Assembly: GCA_009377495.1 (NCBI GenBank)
Contig: WHTZ01000038.1
Coordinates: 1-59,228 of the forward strand
Direction: 5' to 3'
Length of the DNA stretch: 59,228 nt
From: Luteitalea sp.
Lineage (GTDB): Bacteria > Acidobacteriota > Vicinamibacteria > Vicinamibacterales > Vicinamibacteraceae
Every line of letters starts with the position of its first letter. Position 1 is the stretch's first letter. The notes under the pieces were generated by a model. It was given only the letters and a program-made list of their open reading frames with translations, did not search any database and had not been told where the DNA came from. Position numbers and translations under genes: made by a program. Below, piece after piece: positions 1 to 8,967 of the stretch.

Positions 1-1
1 G

Positions 2-40
2 CTACGGCGGGTCCGCCGAAGCGCGAAGCGCGAAGGCGGA
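2..40. repeat. GC-rich hairpin plus heptamer repeat
   Basis: A 6-bp stem (CGGCGG, 2-base loop, CCGCCG, positions 5-18) is followed by two head-to-tail GCGCGAA heptamers (21-34). The block lies beyond the 3' end of the topoisomerase gene, so no gene claims it. It resembles short dispersed intergenic repeats, but no second copy was found in this window, so the repeat status is inferred. Confidence 0.3.
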
Positions 41-95
41 AAGGCCGCGCGCTACAAACGAAATTGGGAGACATGGAAATGTGGCGTACGTAGCG

Positions 96-115
96 CGGGG
101 CCTTTATAGGCCCCG
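96..115. terminator. Hairpin downstream of the topoisomerase gene
   Basis: A 7-bp perfect stem, CGGGGCC / GGCCCCG with loop TTTATA, lies about 46 bases past the stop codon of the minus-strand topoisomerase gene. It could end that transcript, but no T-run follows the stem in the minus direction. It is either an atypical terminator or part of a repeat. A weakly similar CGGGGCCT stretch occurs between dnaE and accA. Confidence 0.35.
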
Positions 116-161
116 GCGTATGTGCGGGCTGGGCTGATGCGACAGCGACCGAGGATCGCCG

Positions 162-2576
162 CTACTCCAAGACAGGCACGGCGGGGAGCGACGATACGAT
201 GCGCACGAACTGGCCGCGCTGCAGGAGCGCGCGCCCTTTGCCACCTCGACCGGTCACGTCGTATTTCGCGGGGCTGATGGACTGCTGCGCCCCACGGCTC
301 GTCTCCACGGTCAAGGCATCTTGCGCTCGGCGCGCCGCCATGAATCCCAGCACGCGGTCGCGGGCTGGGTCGATCTTGATGAGGATGACACCACGCCCGG
401 GACCGGCCAGAAAATTCACCTCTTCGACCCGGCAGAGAACCGCACGCGCTTCGCGCGTCGCGGCGACGATCGTCTCGCGACCATCCACGATCGCGACACC
501 GACGACCTCGGCGCCTTCGACCGGCCGTCCAAACCTGCGGCCGGCGCGGGTGCTGGGCTCGATGAATGCCTCGAGGCTGAAGCGCAAGCTGTAACCGTCG
601 CTCGTCACCGCCACTGCCTGGCACGGCGGGACCGCGCCTTCGGTCGCGGGCTTCAGGCCGGGCGTCGCGCGCTGGTCGAGGCTGATCACCGACACGATCC
701 GCTCGCCATCTTTCAACTTGAACAGCTTTTGAATCGGCTCACCATAACCGGTCGACGCGGGCACGTCGACGATGCGGCTGGTGTAGGCCACGCCGAAGTT
801 GGTAAAGAACGCCACCGTGGCTCGCGTGCTACCCGCGACGGCGGCCGCGACCTCATCGCCTTCGCGCAGCCGCGTCGTCGAGAGATCTTTCACTTCCTTC
901 TGCCGCTTCACCCAGCCGTCCCGCGAGACAATGACCACGTTGTCCTCGTCGAGAATGAAGTCATCTGGACGATAATCCACATCTTCGATCTCGCCTTGGA
1001 TGAGCGTCCGGCGCGTGTCGGCCTTGGGACTGTAGGCGTTCCGTACCTCCTCGATCTCCTCGCGCACCATGTCCCAGCGCCGTTGCTCGCTCTTCAGCAG
1101 TCCTTGAATCTGCCGCTGTCGCTTGCGCTTCTCCTCGAGCTCTTTTCGGACGATCAGGATCTCGAGTCGCGCCAGACGATAGATCTTGAGCTCGAGAATC
1201 GCGTCCGTCTGGTCGGCATCGAGCGCGAACTGCTTCATGATCGTCTGCGCCGCGTCCGCCTTGCCGTCCGACCGCCGAATGATGCGGATGATCTCGTCGA
1301 GCGCGTCGAAGACTTTCTCGAACCCCTGCAGGATGTGGATGCGCCTCGCGAGCGCCGCCAGCTCGTGCTCGAGGCGCCGCGTGACGACGTCGAGGCGGAA
1401 ATGAAGGAAGTACCAAAGCGCTTCCTTCAGATCGAGACGCTCGGGCCGGCCGACCTCCTCGTTCTCTGTCGGAACGAGACACGTGAGGTTGACGGGAATG
1501 TTGACTTGCAGGGGCGTGTGGCGAAAGAGATATGCCAGCACCATCTTCTCATCCGCATCGCGCTTCAGCTCCAGCTCGATCCGCACATCGTCGGTCGACA
1601 CATCCCGAACATCGAGGAGCGGGGGCAACTTGCGCGCAACCACAACATCGGCCATGCGGGAGACGAGCTCGGACTTGTCAACGTTGTAAGGGATGGCAGT
1701 GATGTAAACGGTCTTGCTCGTGCGCCTCAGGTCGCCAGGCTCCCACGTTCCGCGCAAGCGGATAGTGCCACTGCCAGTGCGGTAGATCTCTTTGAGCTCC
1801 TCGGGCGCGTTGAGAATCTGGCCGGCCGTGGGGAAGTCGGGCCCCTTGACGTAGCGACACAACTGCACGCTGGTGAGGTCAGGATTGTCGATCAGCTTGA
1901 GAAGCGCCGTGCAAACCTCACCCAGATGGTGCGGCGGAACATTGGTGGCCATGCCGACCGCAATCCCCATCGCACCGTTGACGAGCAGGTTGGGAAGGCG
2001 CGACGGAAGGACGACCGGTTCGGTCCGCGTGCCGTCGTAGCTTGGCCGGAACGGCACGGTGTCCTGCTCCAGCTCCGTGAGCAGCTCGTCGGCGAGCCGG
2101 GCGAGTCGGCACTCCGTGTAGCGCATGGCCGCGGCCCGGTCGCCGTCGAGCGACCCAAAGTTGCCGGAGCCGTCGATCACCGGGTATCGCATGGAGAAGG
2201 GCTGCGCGAGGCGCACGAGCGTGTCGTAGATGGCGGTGTCGCCGTGGGGGTGATAGTTGCCCATCACGTCGCCCACCACCTTGGCGCACTTGCGGTGCTT
2301 CACATCAGCGGTGAGGCTCTGTTGCCACATCGTGTAGAGGATGCGCCGCTGGACCGGCTTGAGACCATCGCGCACGTCTGGCAATGCCCGCGCCGTGATC
2401 ACCGACAGCGCGTAGTTCAGATACCGTGACTGCGCGGCCTCGTGGAGCGCGACCGGCTGCTCGCCGTCCACACCGCCACCGGTCGCTGGTGGCGGTGGCG
2501 GAGGCGTGCCACCAGATCCTTCACTCTCCGGCAGGTCAAACAACGAAACGTCTGAGGGTGGTCTGCGTCGCTTCAT
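162..2576 (-). CDS. parC: DNA topoisomerase IV / gyrase subunit A
   Basis: 804-residue A subunit of a type IIA topoisomerase, the DNA-cleaving and strand-passing half of the A2B2 enzyme. After a proline-rich N-terminal tail (residues 1-45) come the family motifs: [28 protein letters not shown] type sequence at about 51-78, HPHGD at 109-113, and the catalytic tyrosine in AAMRYTE (Tyr153). The C-terminal half (from about 500) is a beta-pinwheel. It ends with a GRGGKG stretch resembling a GyrA-box but placed in the last blade, as in many ParC-type proteins, so ParC is preferred over GyrA. The B subunit is not in the window. The start ATG is immediately upstream of the Arg/Pro-rich tail; a later start would cost only disordered sequence. 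Confidence 0.9.
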   Translation of the reverse strand: MKRRRPPSDVSLFDLPESEGSGGTPPPPPPATGGGVDGEQPVALHEAAQSRYLNYALSVITARALPDVRDGLKPVQRRILYTMWQQSLTADVKHRKCAKVVGDVMGNYHPHGDTAIYDTLVRLAQPFSMRYPVIDGSGNFGSLDGDRAAAMRYTECRLARLADELLTELEQDTVPFRPSYDGTRTEPVVLPSRLPNLLVNGAMGIAVGMATNVPPHHLGEVCTALLKLIDNPDLTSVQLCRYVKGPDFPTAGQILNAPEELKEIYRTGSGTIRLRGTWEPGDLRRTSKTVYITAIPYNVDKSELVSRMADVVVARKLPPLLDVRDVSTDDVRIELELKRDADEKMVLAYLFRHTPLQVNIPVNLTCLVPTENEEVGRPERLDLKEALWYFLHFRLDVVTRRLEHELAALARRIHILQGFEKVFDALDEIIRIIRRSDGKADAAQTIMKQFALDADQTDAILELKIYRLARLEILIVRKELEEKRKRQRQIQGLLKSEQRRWDMVREEIEEVRNAYSPKADTRRTLIQGEIEDVDYRPDDFILDEDNVVIVSRDGWVKRQKEVKDLSTTRLREGDEVAAAVAGSTRATVAFFTNFGVAYTSRIVDVPASTGYGEPIQKLFKLKDGERIVSVISLDQRATPGLKPATEGAVPPCQAVAVTSDGYSLRFSLEAFIEPSTRAGRRFGRPVEGAEVVGVAIVDGRETIVAATREARAVLCRVEEVNFLAGPGRGVILIKIDPARDRVLGFMAARRAQDALTVETSRGAQQSISPAKYDVTGRGGKGRALLQRGQFVRIVSSLPAVPVLE

Positions 2577-2580
2577 AGAC

Positions 2581-2803
2581 AGGTGTCAGGTCTCAGGGGT
2601 CAGGGCAAAAGAAGGGGTCAGGTGCCAGGGGTCAGGTCTCAGGGCTGTCTCAGGGAACAGGGATCAGTTTTGAGGGACCAGAGCTGGTTGTAGCTTCTTC
2701 GAGGGCACGGCGGCAAGGCGAACGTTGAAGGCATCGTGGTGTGCGCACAGTTGTATGTTGCTCGAAGATGCTCCTACCACCCTGACACCTGACCCCTACT
2801 CTA
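2581..2803. repeat. TCAGGG-arm palindromic element, copy 1
   Basis: Heptamer-like TCAGGGG/GTCAGGT units (2586-2660) contain the core CAGGGCTGTCTCAGG at 2640-2654. A non-coding interior follows (about 2685-2790), then a short CCCTGACACCTGACCCC arm reaching the 3' end of the next gene. The interior aligns with the reverse complement of the element at 50.6 kb, including an identical 17-base block at 2725-2741. It fills the whole gap between the oxidoreductase stop and the topoisomerase start, so the topoisomerase promoter or leader must lie in or across it. Confidence 0.85.
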
Positions 2804-4154
2804 GGTCTGCCGGCGTTACGGCGTCGATCCAGGCCCTGTAGCTCCCGTTGTATCCGACCTCGCGCTGGCGCGCCTCCGCTCGGGCGAGCAGAGCGTTGGC
2901 TTGGGCGGGGTCGAGCGGGGCCACGGTTTGGAGGTGGTCGGTCACGGCCTGGGCTGCGGCCGCGCCGCGCATCTCTGCCACCCGCGCCAGCTCCGCGATC
3001 CCGTGCGCGTCAGGATCGGCCGTGCCAAGATACTGTTCAACGAGGTGCTGCGCGACCTGCTTCCCGTGGTCTTGTGACGCTTTGATGTTGCCACGCCCTG
3101 TCACCACATTGCCAATGCCAAACACCCCGGGAATGGGCCGGTACGCACCCGTGTCCCAGTCTGCATAGTCGTAGTAGCTGCCCTTCATCACGACGCCGGG
3201 GAGCGGTTCAGGAACGCTCCCAATCGAGCTTACGATGAGCTCGGACCGCAGCTCGAACGTGTGATCCGGTAGGGGCACCACGCGGCTTTCTTCGAGCCGC
3301 GTCTCACACAGCCGCAATCCCACGACGCGATCCGCATCGATGATAAGCGCTCGTGGCAGGGCAAGGGGACGCACACGAAACAGGTACTTGTCTTGCGCTT
3401 TCTGCAGGATTCGGCGTCGTACCGTGCCGATCTTCTCCAGTTGCTCCGGCGTTGCACGTGGAGGTGCCGGCGTGAGCGGCATGTCCTCGATGCGGCGACG
3501 GTAGACTAGCCAGCCGTCTTCAACATCGAGCGAACGCGGGTCCACGCCGTGCTGCTGGCATACCGCAGGGATGCCGTGGTGCTCGAGATCGTACATCGAT
3601 GCGTCGATGCCACGGTGGCGCAACGCGTGTCCATAGAGCTCGAGCTGAATGATCTTAATCACATCGATCGACGCGAGCCCGCCACCCACGCAGATCGTAC
3701 CCGGCTTGACATCGTAGCGCGGCCCATCGTACCGCGCCTCGTTCAGATGATTGAACCAGTAGACGAACGGATTCTGATAGACGAGACCACGATCGACGTA
3801 CTGGTCTGCATCAGGAACGTCGAGTGGTCGATCCTTCCAGGCACCGTTCCCCAGCAGCACGGCGCTCCAGCCCCACGAGACCACGTCGAGGAAGGCAATG
3901 TCGGCGCTCAGCCTCGTCCGCGGGACAAAGAGCACGCCGGGGCGCTCCAGCCTACCGTCGATCTTGCGGTACTCCATGCGGCGCTGAGCACGGTGCCAGC
4001 GGGGGAGGCCATCCTCGATCTTGCCGTAAGGTCGCGCGTTTTGCTCGTACACGACCACGGCGACACCGCGCTCCGCCAGGTACTCTGCCGCTACCGACCC
4101 CGAACAGGCGCCGCCGAACACCGCCACGACATGAGTAGGACGATCCAACGTCAT
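2796..4154 (-). CDS. FAD/NAD(P)-dependent oxidoreductase
   Basis: 452-residue two-dinucleotide-binding flavoprotein of the ferredoxin-NADP reductase (FprA) / glutamate synthase small-subunit group. A Rossmann strand with GGACSG (residues 14-19) and a following acidic VVYEQ binds FAD. A second nucleotide site, CVGGGLASIDV, lies at about 155-165. A GVFGIGNVVTGRGNIKAS segment near residue 360 is the typical FAD-closing motif. No signal peptide or Fe-S cysteine cluster is visible, so it is a cytoplasmic reductase whose electron partner is unknown. It stands between two repeat blocks, with no obvious operon partner apart from the upstream MATE gene on the same strand. Confidence 0.75.
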   Translation of the reverse strand: MTLDRPTHVVAVFGGACSGSVAAEYLAERGVAVVVYEQNARPYGKIEDGLPRWHRAQRRMEYRKIDGRLERPGVLFVPRTRLSADIAFLDVVSWGWSAVLLGNGAWKDRPLDVPDADQYVDRGLVYQNPFVYWFNHLNEARYDGPRYDVKPGTICVGGGLASIDVIKIIQLELYGHALRHRGIDASMYDLEHHGIPAVCQQHGVDPRSLDVEDGWLVYRRRIEDMPLTPAPPRATPEQLEKIGTVRRRILQKAQDKYLFRVRPLALPRALIIDADRVVGLRLCETRLEESRVVPLPDHTFELRSELIVSSIGSVPEPLPGVVMKGSYYDYADWDTGAYRPIPGVFGIGNVVTGRGNIKASQDHGKQVAQHLVEQYLGTADPDAHGIAELARVAEMRGAAAAQAVTDHLQTVAPLDPAQANALLARAEARQREVGYNGSYRAWIDAVTPADLE

Positions 4155-4164
4155 GCAACCCTCA

Positions 4165-4222
4165 CTGTCACCCTAGCACCTCGTCACCCTCTCACCTTGT
4201 CACCTTGTCACCTTGTCACCCC
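4165..4222. repeat. GTCACCTT octamer array
   Basis: Imperfect head-to-tail 8-base units (CACCTTGT phase) fill the gap between the MATE exporter stop and the oxidoreductase start; at least three perfect units lie in 4192-4218. The same family recurs at 19197-19226. It is too short and too variable to be a CRISPR. Confidence 0.75.
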
Positions 4223-4225
4223 TGT

Positions 4226-5638
4226 TCACGGTGTCGCCGGTGAGATATCGACGGCAATCTGCCGCCATTTGCCCTGTCGAAAGCGTATGACCGAGAGGAG
4301 GCAACGCGTCACGTGGCCGAGCACGATGGCCATCCAAATGTCCGCCGGTTCCAGGCCCTTGACGACGTCGAGCGTCGCGCAAATGCCAAGAGGGATGACG
4401 ACCTGTGAGACAACCGAGATATAAAAAGGGCTCCGCGTATCGCCGCTGCCCTGAAGACCGCCGGTGTAGACAAGCGCGACGGTGACGAAAAGGCCTGAAA
4501 TCGCGAGAAACTGGAGGAGCTGGACACCGAGCGACCTTACCGCGACCCCCTCCATGCCAAAGAGCCCCAACAGCGCGTCCGGCACGGTCACAAACGCGCT
4601 GCCGACCAGCAGCGCCACACCAAGACCGAGCCGAGCCGCCACGCGCGCCGCGGCTGTGGCCCGCTCCGGTCGCCCCGCCCCAAGGTTTTGACCGACGACG
4701 GCGGCCGTTGCGCCCATCAGGCCAACCGATGTCCATGTGATGAACACGAACAGCTGCCCATAGCCCACCGTGTAGGCAGCCTGTGCTTCGGCGCTCTGGG
4801 CCAGCGATCCGATGTAATGCAGGAGGAGCACGCCCCCAACGTTCATCGCAATGCCCTGAAAGCCCGTGGGCAGGCCAAACCGAAACAGCGACCGAATGAT
4901 CTCCCAGTCTGGTCGCCACCGCATATGCCAGGTGAAGTGGACCGGCAAACGCCCGGAGAACAGCAGCCCAATGCCGACGGCACCCACAACGCCCGAGGCG
5001 AGAACGGTGCCCAACGCCGCACCAGTCGTGCCCATGGCCGGAATGGGTCCCAAGCCGCCGATCAAGATGACGTTCAGCGTGATGTTCAGCACGGTCAGCA
5101 CGATGCCCAGCCGAAGCGGCGTCCGCGCGTCGCCGGCCGGGCGAAGCGCACCTCCCATCATGAAGAAGATCAGCATGCCGACGCTCAAGCACAACATGAT
5201 CCGCAGGTAGGGGAGCGCCTCGCGTTGCACCTCGGACGTGGCGTTCACAAACGACAACAACCACGGCGATGCCACATATCCGATCGGTGCCAGGACACCG
5301 AAGGCGAGCACCACCGACGTCAGAAACGCTTGGTAGACGACGCGATCGACCTTCTCTGCGTCTCCCGCGCCGGCAAAGCGAGCCACCAGCACCGCCATGC
5401 CCGAAATGAGCGAGCTCACGAAGACTATGACCACGAGGTAGATCTGCCAGCTCACGCCCACGGCCGCGTTGCCCGTATAGCCCACGAAATGCCCGATCAT
5501 GGCATGGTCGACCAGACCCTGGAGGCCCCCAATGATGTTCTGCAGCATGCTGGGCCAGGCCAGACGCCACACGGCATGCGCGAGGGACCCCTCGACGATG
5601 GCTCGGTCGAAACGGCGTGACGAGACGGGGTCGGCCAT
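4226..5638 (-). CDS. MATE family efflux transporter
   Basis: 470-residue integral membrane protein with about twelve hydrophobic segments and the MATE-family duplication. The first half begins with WPSMLQNIIGGLQGLVDHAMIGHF and the second with FRFGLPTGFQGIAM. It probably exports cationic drugs or metabolites by Na+ or H+ antiport; substrate unknown. An upstream TTG at 5647 is in frame, but the ATG at 5638 gives the usual short cytoplasmic N-terminus and is preferred. A second, divergent MATE gene lies at 17195-18616. The gene is divergent from the DUF349 gene, with about 210 bases between them holding the promoters of both; I could not assign hexamers there. Confidence 0.9.
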   Translation of the reverse strand: MADPVSSRRFDRAIVEGSLAHAVWRLAWPSMLQNIIGGLQGLVDHAMIGHFVGYTGNAAVGVSWQIYLVVIVFVSSLISGMAVLVARFAGAGDAEKVDRVVYQAFLTSVVLAFGVLAPIGYVASPWLLSFVNATSEVQREALPYLRIMLCLSVGMLIFFMMGGALRPAGDARTPLRLGIVLTVLNITLNVILIGGLGPIPAMGTTGAALGTVLASGVVGAVGIGLLFSGRLPVHFTWHMRWRPDWEIIRSLFRFGLPTGFQGIAMNVGGVLLLHYIGSLAQSAEAQAAYTVGYGQLFVFITWTSVGLMGATAAVVGQNLGAGRPERATAAARVAARLGLGVALLVGSAFVTVPDALLGLFGMEGVAVRSLGVQLLQFLAISGLFVTVALVYTGGLQGSGDTRSPFYISVVSQVVIPLGICATLDVVKGLEPADIWMAIVLGHVTRCLLSVIRFRQGKWRQIAVDISPATP

Positions 5639-5850
5639 AGCCAGCAATCTTAGTTCGACTTACGGTGTCGTCGGTTGGCGCAGAAGGGCCCATCCGGCCT
5701 GTCTCGTTTCCCCCATTCCGTTACGCACCTTCCCTCACGAAAGTTGTGCCAATAAAGACAGCCCCCGTTGTAGACTACACGTTCGCCGACTGGGCCGAAA
5801 CCGTGCCAGCCGGAGCTGTGGTCACGTTCTCGACCCCGGAGTAGAGAGCT

Positions 5851-8800
5851 ATGTCGCTACTCGATCGGTTCCGTCAACCGCGATGGAAGCACCCCGATCG
5901 TGCGATCCGGGCCAGTGCCATCGAAGAGCTCGGCGACCAGGAGCAGGAGGTGCTCCGGGCCGTTGCCCGCGAGGATGAAGACCCGGGCATTCGGCGCCTC
6001 GCAACCGCCCGGCTCGACGACCCGGCCCTGCTCGCTGAGATCGCGCGTCTGGACCAGAGTGACGACGTGCGGGAGGAGGCGCGCGCCCTGCTGCTCGATA
6101 TCGCGCTCGACGAGCAGGATCTCCCCCGCGCGGAAGCGGCCCTGGGCGTGCTCGCCGATGAGCGGGACCTCGCGACGCTCGCGAAGCAGGCCACGTCCGA
6201 AGCCATGGGCCTCGCCGCGGTCGGGCGGATCACCTCCGAACGTATCCTCGGGTCGGTCGCGCGGCAGGCAACGCACAGCGCGGTGCGGCTGGCGGCGCTC
6301 GAGCGGGTCTCCAATCCGAGCGAGCGACTCGCCTCCGCCACCAAGAGCGAGCACAAGGACGTCGCGCTCGCCGCGCTGACCGGGGTCACAGATCCGGAGC
6401 AGCTCGAGCACGTGGCGACGCGCGCGCGAAACAAGCTCGTCGCCCGTCGCGCCCGTGCGCTCTTGCGCGCCCAGGCGCCCGCCACTCAGGCGGAGCGTCA
6501 CCCGGTGGCAAGCGAGCAGGTCCCGACCGCTGACGAGGTTTGTGCGCGCCTCGAGGGCGCAGCCACGGCCGTCGATCTGCGGCTGGTCGCCCATCGCCTC
6601 GAGGAGGCGGACGCGCTGTGGGCAAAGCAGGACGAGGCCGTGCCGGCGAACCACGGGCTCCTGGAGCGTTTCGAGAAGGCGCGCCAGCAGGCCCGTGATC
6701 GGCTGACCACGCTCGAAGTGCAAGAGGCCGAGCGACGCGGACAGGAGGAGGCTCGCGCCCAGGCGGAAGCCGCGCACATCGCGCTGTGCGAACGCGTCGA
6801 GGCCCTCGAGGGGGACGAGATCCCCGAAGCGCTCGCCGCCGCAGCCGCCGGCTGGTCCGCACGCGACCTCGCGCTGGTCCCTGCGGAGGTGACCGAGCGG
6901 TTCGCGCGCGCAGTGCGGGAGGCCCAGGCGCGCCACGCACGCTGGCGCGAGGCGCAGGAGCAGGCCGCCCATCTCGAAGCGCTCATCCGCGACGCGGAGA
7001 CGACCGCGGAGCTTCCGGATCTGGCCGAGGCCCACGGCCAATGGGCCGAGCTGCTCAAAGCGTGGAACGCGGCCACGAGCAATCGCCCCGGCACAGCCGG
7101 CCCCGTTCAGGACGGCGCCGTCGCCGACACCCCACGTCGGGAGGCCGGCCTAACAGGCGCGCTCGTCACGCGGTTTCGCGCGGCCGAAGCACGCTTGGCT
7201 GCGCGCGCCGCGGACGCGCGCGAGGCGCAAGCACGCGAGCAACGTCAGCGGCTCGAGGAGCTCTCCGCGCTGTGCGTGCGCCTCGAGGCCGTGGTTGATC
7301 GCCCTGACCTCACTCTCAAGGACGCGGATCAGGCGTGGCGGGATGTCCGGGTTGCCGCAGAGGGCATCGGAGCGCTACCAACCCGACAAGATCACATCCA
7401 CATGGCGAGCCGCCTGCGCGGCGTGCAAACAACGCTCTTCGCCAAGCTGCAGGAGATACGCGAAGTGGACGACTGGAAGCGGTGGGCGAACGCAGGCGTC
7501 CAAGAGGAAATCTGCCAACAGGTCGAGGCGCTTCAAGAGATCGACGACATCCTCGAGGTCGCGCCCAAGCTGCGCGAGCTGCGCCAGCAATGGAAGCAGG
7601 TGAGCAGCGGCCCGCGCGGTGAAGAAGGCAGCGCGCTATGGCAGCGCTTCCGTGCTGCCCTCGAGACGGCACAGGCGCGCTGCGACGCGTACTTCGCGCA
7701 GCGCGCCGTCGAAGAAGCGGACCGCGTGCAGCAGAAACAGGCGCTCTGCGCCCGCGCCGAGGCGCTGACCGATTCAACCGACTGGCTGCGCACGGCGGAA
7801 GAGCTCAAGCAGTTGCAGTTGCAATGGCAGTCGATCGGCTCACTCAGAGGTGAGCAAGCACGCGAGCTCGCCGCGCGCTTTCGCTCCGCCTGCGATCGGT
7901 TCTTCACCCGGCGGAAGGAAGACCTCGCACAACGGAAGGCCCTCTGGAGCAGCAACCAGGCGAAGAAGGAAACACTCATCCAGCAGGCCGAGGCGATAGC
8001 CGACACCACCAATTGGTCCGAAGGCCTCGAGACTCTCAAACGGCTGCAACTCGAGTGGAAAGCCATTGGCCCGGTGAAGCGGCAAAAATCCGAGGCGCTG
8101 TGGAAGCGTTTCCGCACCGCGTGCGACCGCTTCTTCAATCGCTACAAGAACCGATATCAGATCGGAATCGAAGCGGCAAAGGAGACGCGGGAGCAGTTGA
8201 TCGACGAGCTCGAAGCGCTTCTGCCTGCCGTGAGCGCAGTCGAACGGCCAGCGTCTAGCGTCGAGCCGCCTGCGGTGAGCGACGTCGAACGGCCTGTCGT
8301 GAGCGACGTCGAACGGCCTGAACCTGCAGATATGAAACGACGCGTCGAGAGCATCTGGCAGCGATGGCGATCGTCGTCGACGCCCCTTCCTGGCGCACTG
8401 CACGCCGCGCTCGAGGATCGCTTTGCCGCCGTCTACAACCGACTCGTCGAGGCGCAGCCAGCCACCTTCCGCAACACGTCGCTCGACGCGCGTGAGAACC
8501 TACGACACATGGAGCAACTGTGCCAAGAAGTGGAAGGCGTGCTGAGCCAGCTGGGGATGCAGCCGCTCAAGAACGCGCCGGCGGTGGCGCTGGCGTCGCT
8601 GCTCAAAGAAGCCCTCGCGTCGAACACAATTGCTGGCCGCGTCGATGAACAGACACGTCGGCGCACCGCGATCGATACCGTGCGCACGGCGCAGGCCGCG
8701 TGGCGCGCGCTCGGACCCGCGCCAGGCGAACAAGGTCGGCTACTCACCGCTCGCTTCAATCGCGCGTGCCGGCGTTTCTTCGATCATCAGGGTGGCGGCC

Positions 8801-8967
8801 CACGAAAGAAGGCATCGAGCTCACCGCGGCCGCAAGGGAATGGTCGGAACCAAGCGTCTGCTGCCGTCGCAGGGTCGACCCCGACCCGGGCAGCGTCGGA
8901 TGTCGCTGCCCCGCCAAAACCGCTACCTAGGGCGGCGGAGTCGAAACAGAGCTCAGAGGACGCCTAG
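5851..8967 (+). CDS. DUF349 repeat protein with HEAT-like N-terminus
   Basis: 1038-residue cytoplasmic protein. Residues about 1-210 are alanine/leucine-rich short helical pairs resembling HEAT/ARM repeats. Residues 210-500 are charged and mostly coiled coil. From about 570 to 770 there are three clear DUF349 units, each with a QW, an ALWxRF-like segment and a CDxFF/RF ending, and a weaker unit lies near 945-985. DUF349 proteins have no settled biochemical role. Residues about 790-823 are a tandem VSDVERP-type peptide encoded by a 21-base repeat, described separately. The 3' end overlaps the stop codon of speA tail to tail. The C-terminus is a basic, proline-rich low-complexity tail. Confidence 0.8.
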   Translation: MSLLDRFRQPRWKHPDRAIRASAIEELGDQEQEVLRAVAREDEDPGIRRLATARLDDPALLAEIARLDQSDDVREEARALLLDIALDEQDLPRAEAALGVLADERDLATLAKQATSEAMGLAAVGRITSERILGSVARQATHSAVRLAALERVSNPSERLASATKSEHKDVALAALTGVTDPEQLEHVATRARNKLVARRARALLRAQAPATQAERHPVASEQVPTADEVCARLEGAATAVDLRLVAHRLEEADALWAKQDEAVPANHGLLERFEKARQQARDRLTTLEVQEAERRGQEEARAQAEAAHIALCERVEALEGDEIPEALAAAAAGWSARDLALVPAEVTERFARAVREAQARHARWREAQEQAAHLEALIRDAETTAELPDLAEAHGQWAELLKAWNAATSNRPGTAGPVQDGAVADTPRREAGLTGALVTRFRAAEARLAARAADAREAQAREQRQRLEELSALCVRLEAVVDRPDLTLKDADQAWRDVRVAAEGIGALPTRQDHIHMASRLRGVQTTLFAKLQEIREVDDWKRWANAGVQEEICQQVEALQEIDDILEVAPKLRELRQQWKQVSSGPRGEEGSALWQRFRAALETAQARCDAYFAQRAVEEADRVQQKQALCARAEALTDSTDWLRTAEELKQLQLQWQSIGSLRGEQARELAARFRSACDRFFTRRKEDLAQRKALWSSNQAKKETLIQQAEAIADTTNWSEGLETLKRLQLEWKAIGPVKRQKSEALWKRFRTACDRFFNRYKNRYQIGIEAAKETREQLIDELEALLPAVSAVERPASSVEPPAVSDVERPVVSDVERPEPADMKRRVESIWQRWRSSSTPLPGALHAALEDRFAAVYNRLVEAQPATFRNTSLDARENLRHMEQLCQEVEGVLSQLGMQPLKNAPAVALASLLKEALASNTIAGRVDEQTRRRTAIDTVRTAQAAWRALGPAPGEQGRLLTARFNRACRRFFDHQGGGPRKKASSSPRPQGNGRNQASAAVAGSTPTRAASDVAAPPKPLPRAAESKQSSEDA
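8222..8320 (+). repeat. Intragenic GAGCG-GTCGAACGGCC tandem repeat
   Basis: Four diverged units of roughly 21-24 bases (consensus GTGAGCGACGTCGAACGGCC) lie head to tail inside the DUF349 gene. The last two are identical over 21 bases (8275-8295 and 8299-8319). They code for SxVERP / SDVERP peptides in a linker between DUF349 units. The reading frame is kept, so the insertion is tolerated. Confidence 0.8.

Noticed and set aside
321..2429. 702-residue open frame opposite the topoisomerase gene
   Set aside because: It is antisense to a gene with full motif support, its translation is Arg/His/Asp-rich with no family motif, and long shadow frames are usual at this GC content.
4200..5693. 497-residue frame overlapping the first MATE gene on the same strand
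   Set aside because: Its translation is an Arg/Gly-rich shadow; the overlapping frame has clear MATE sequence.
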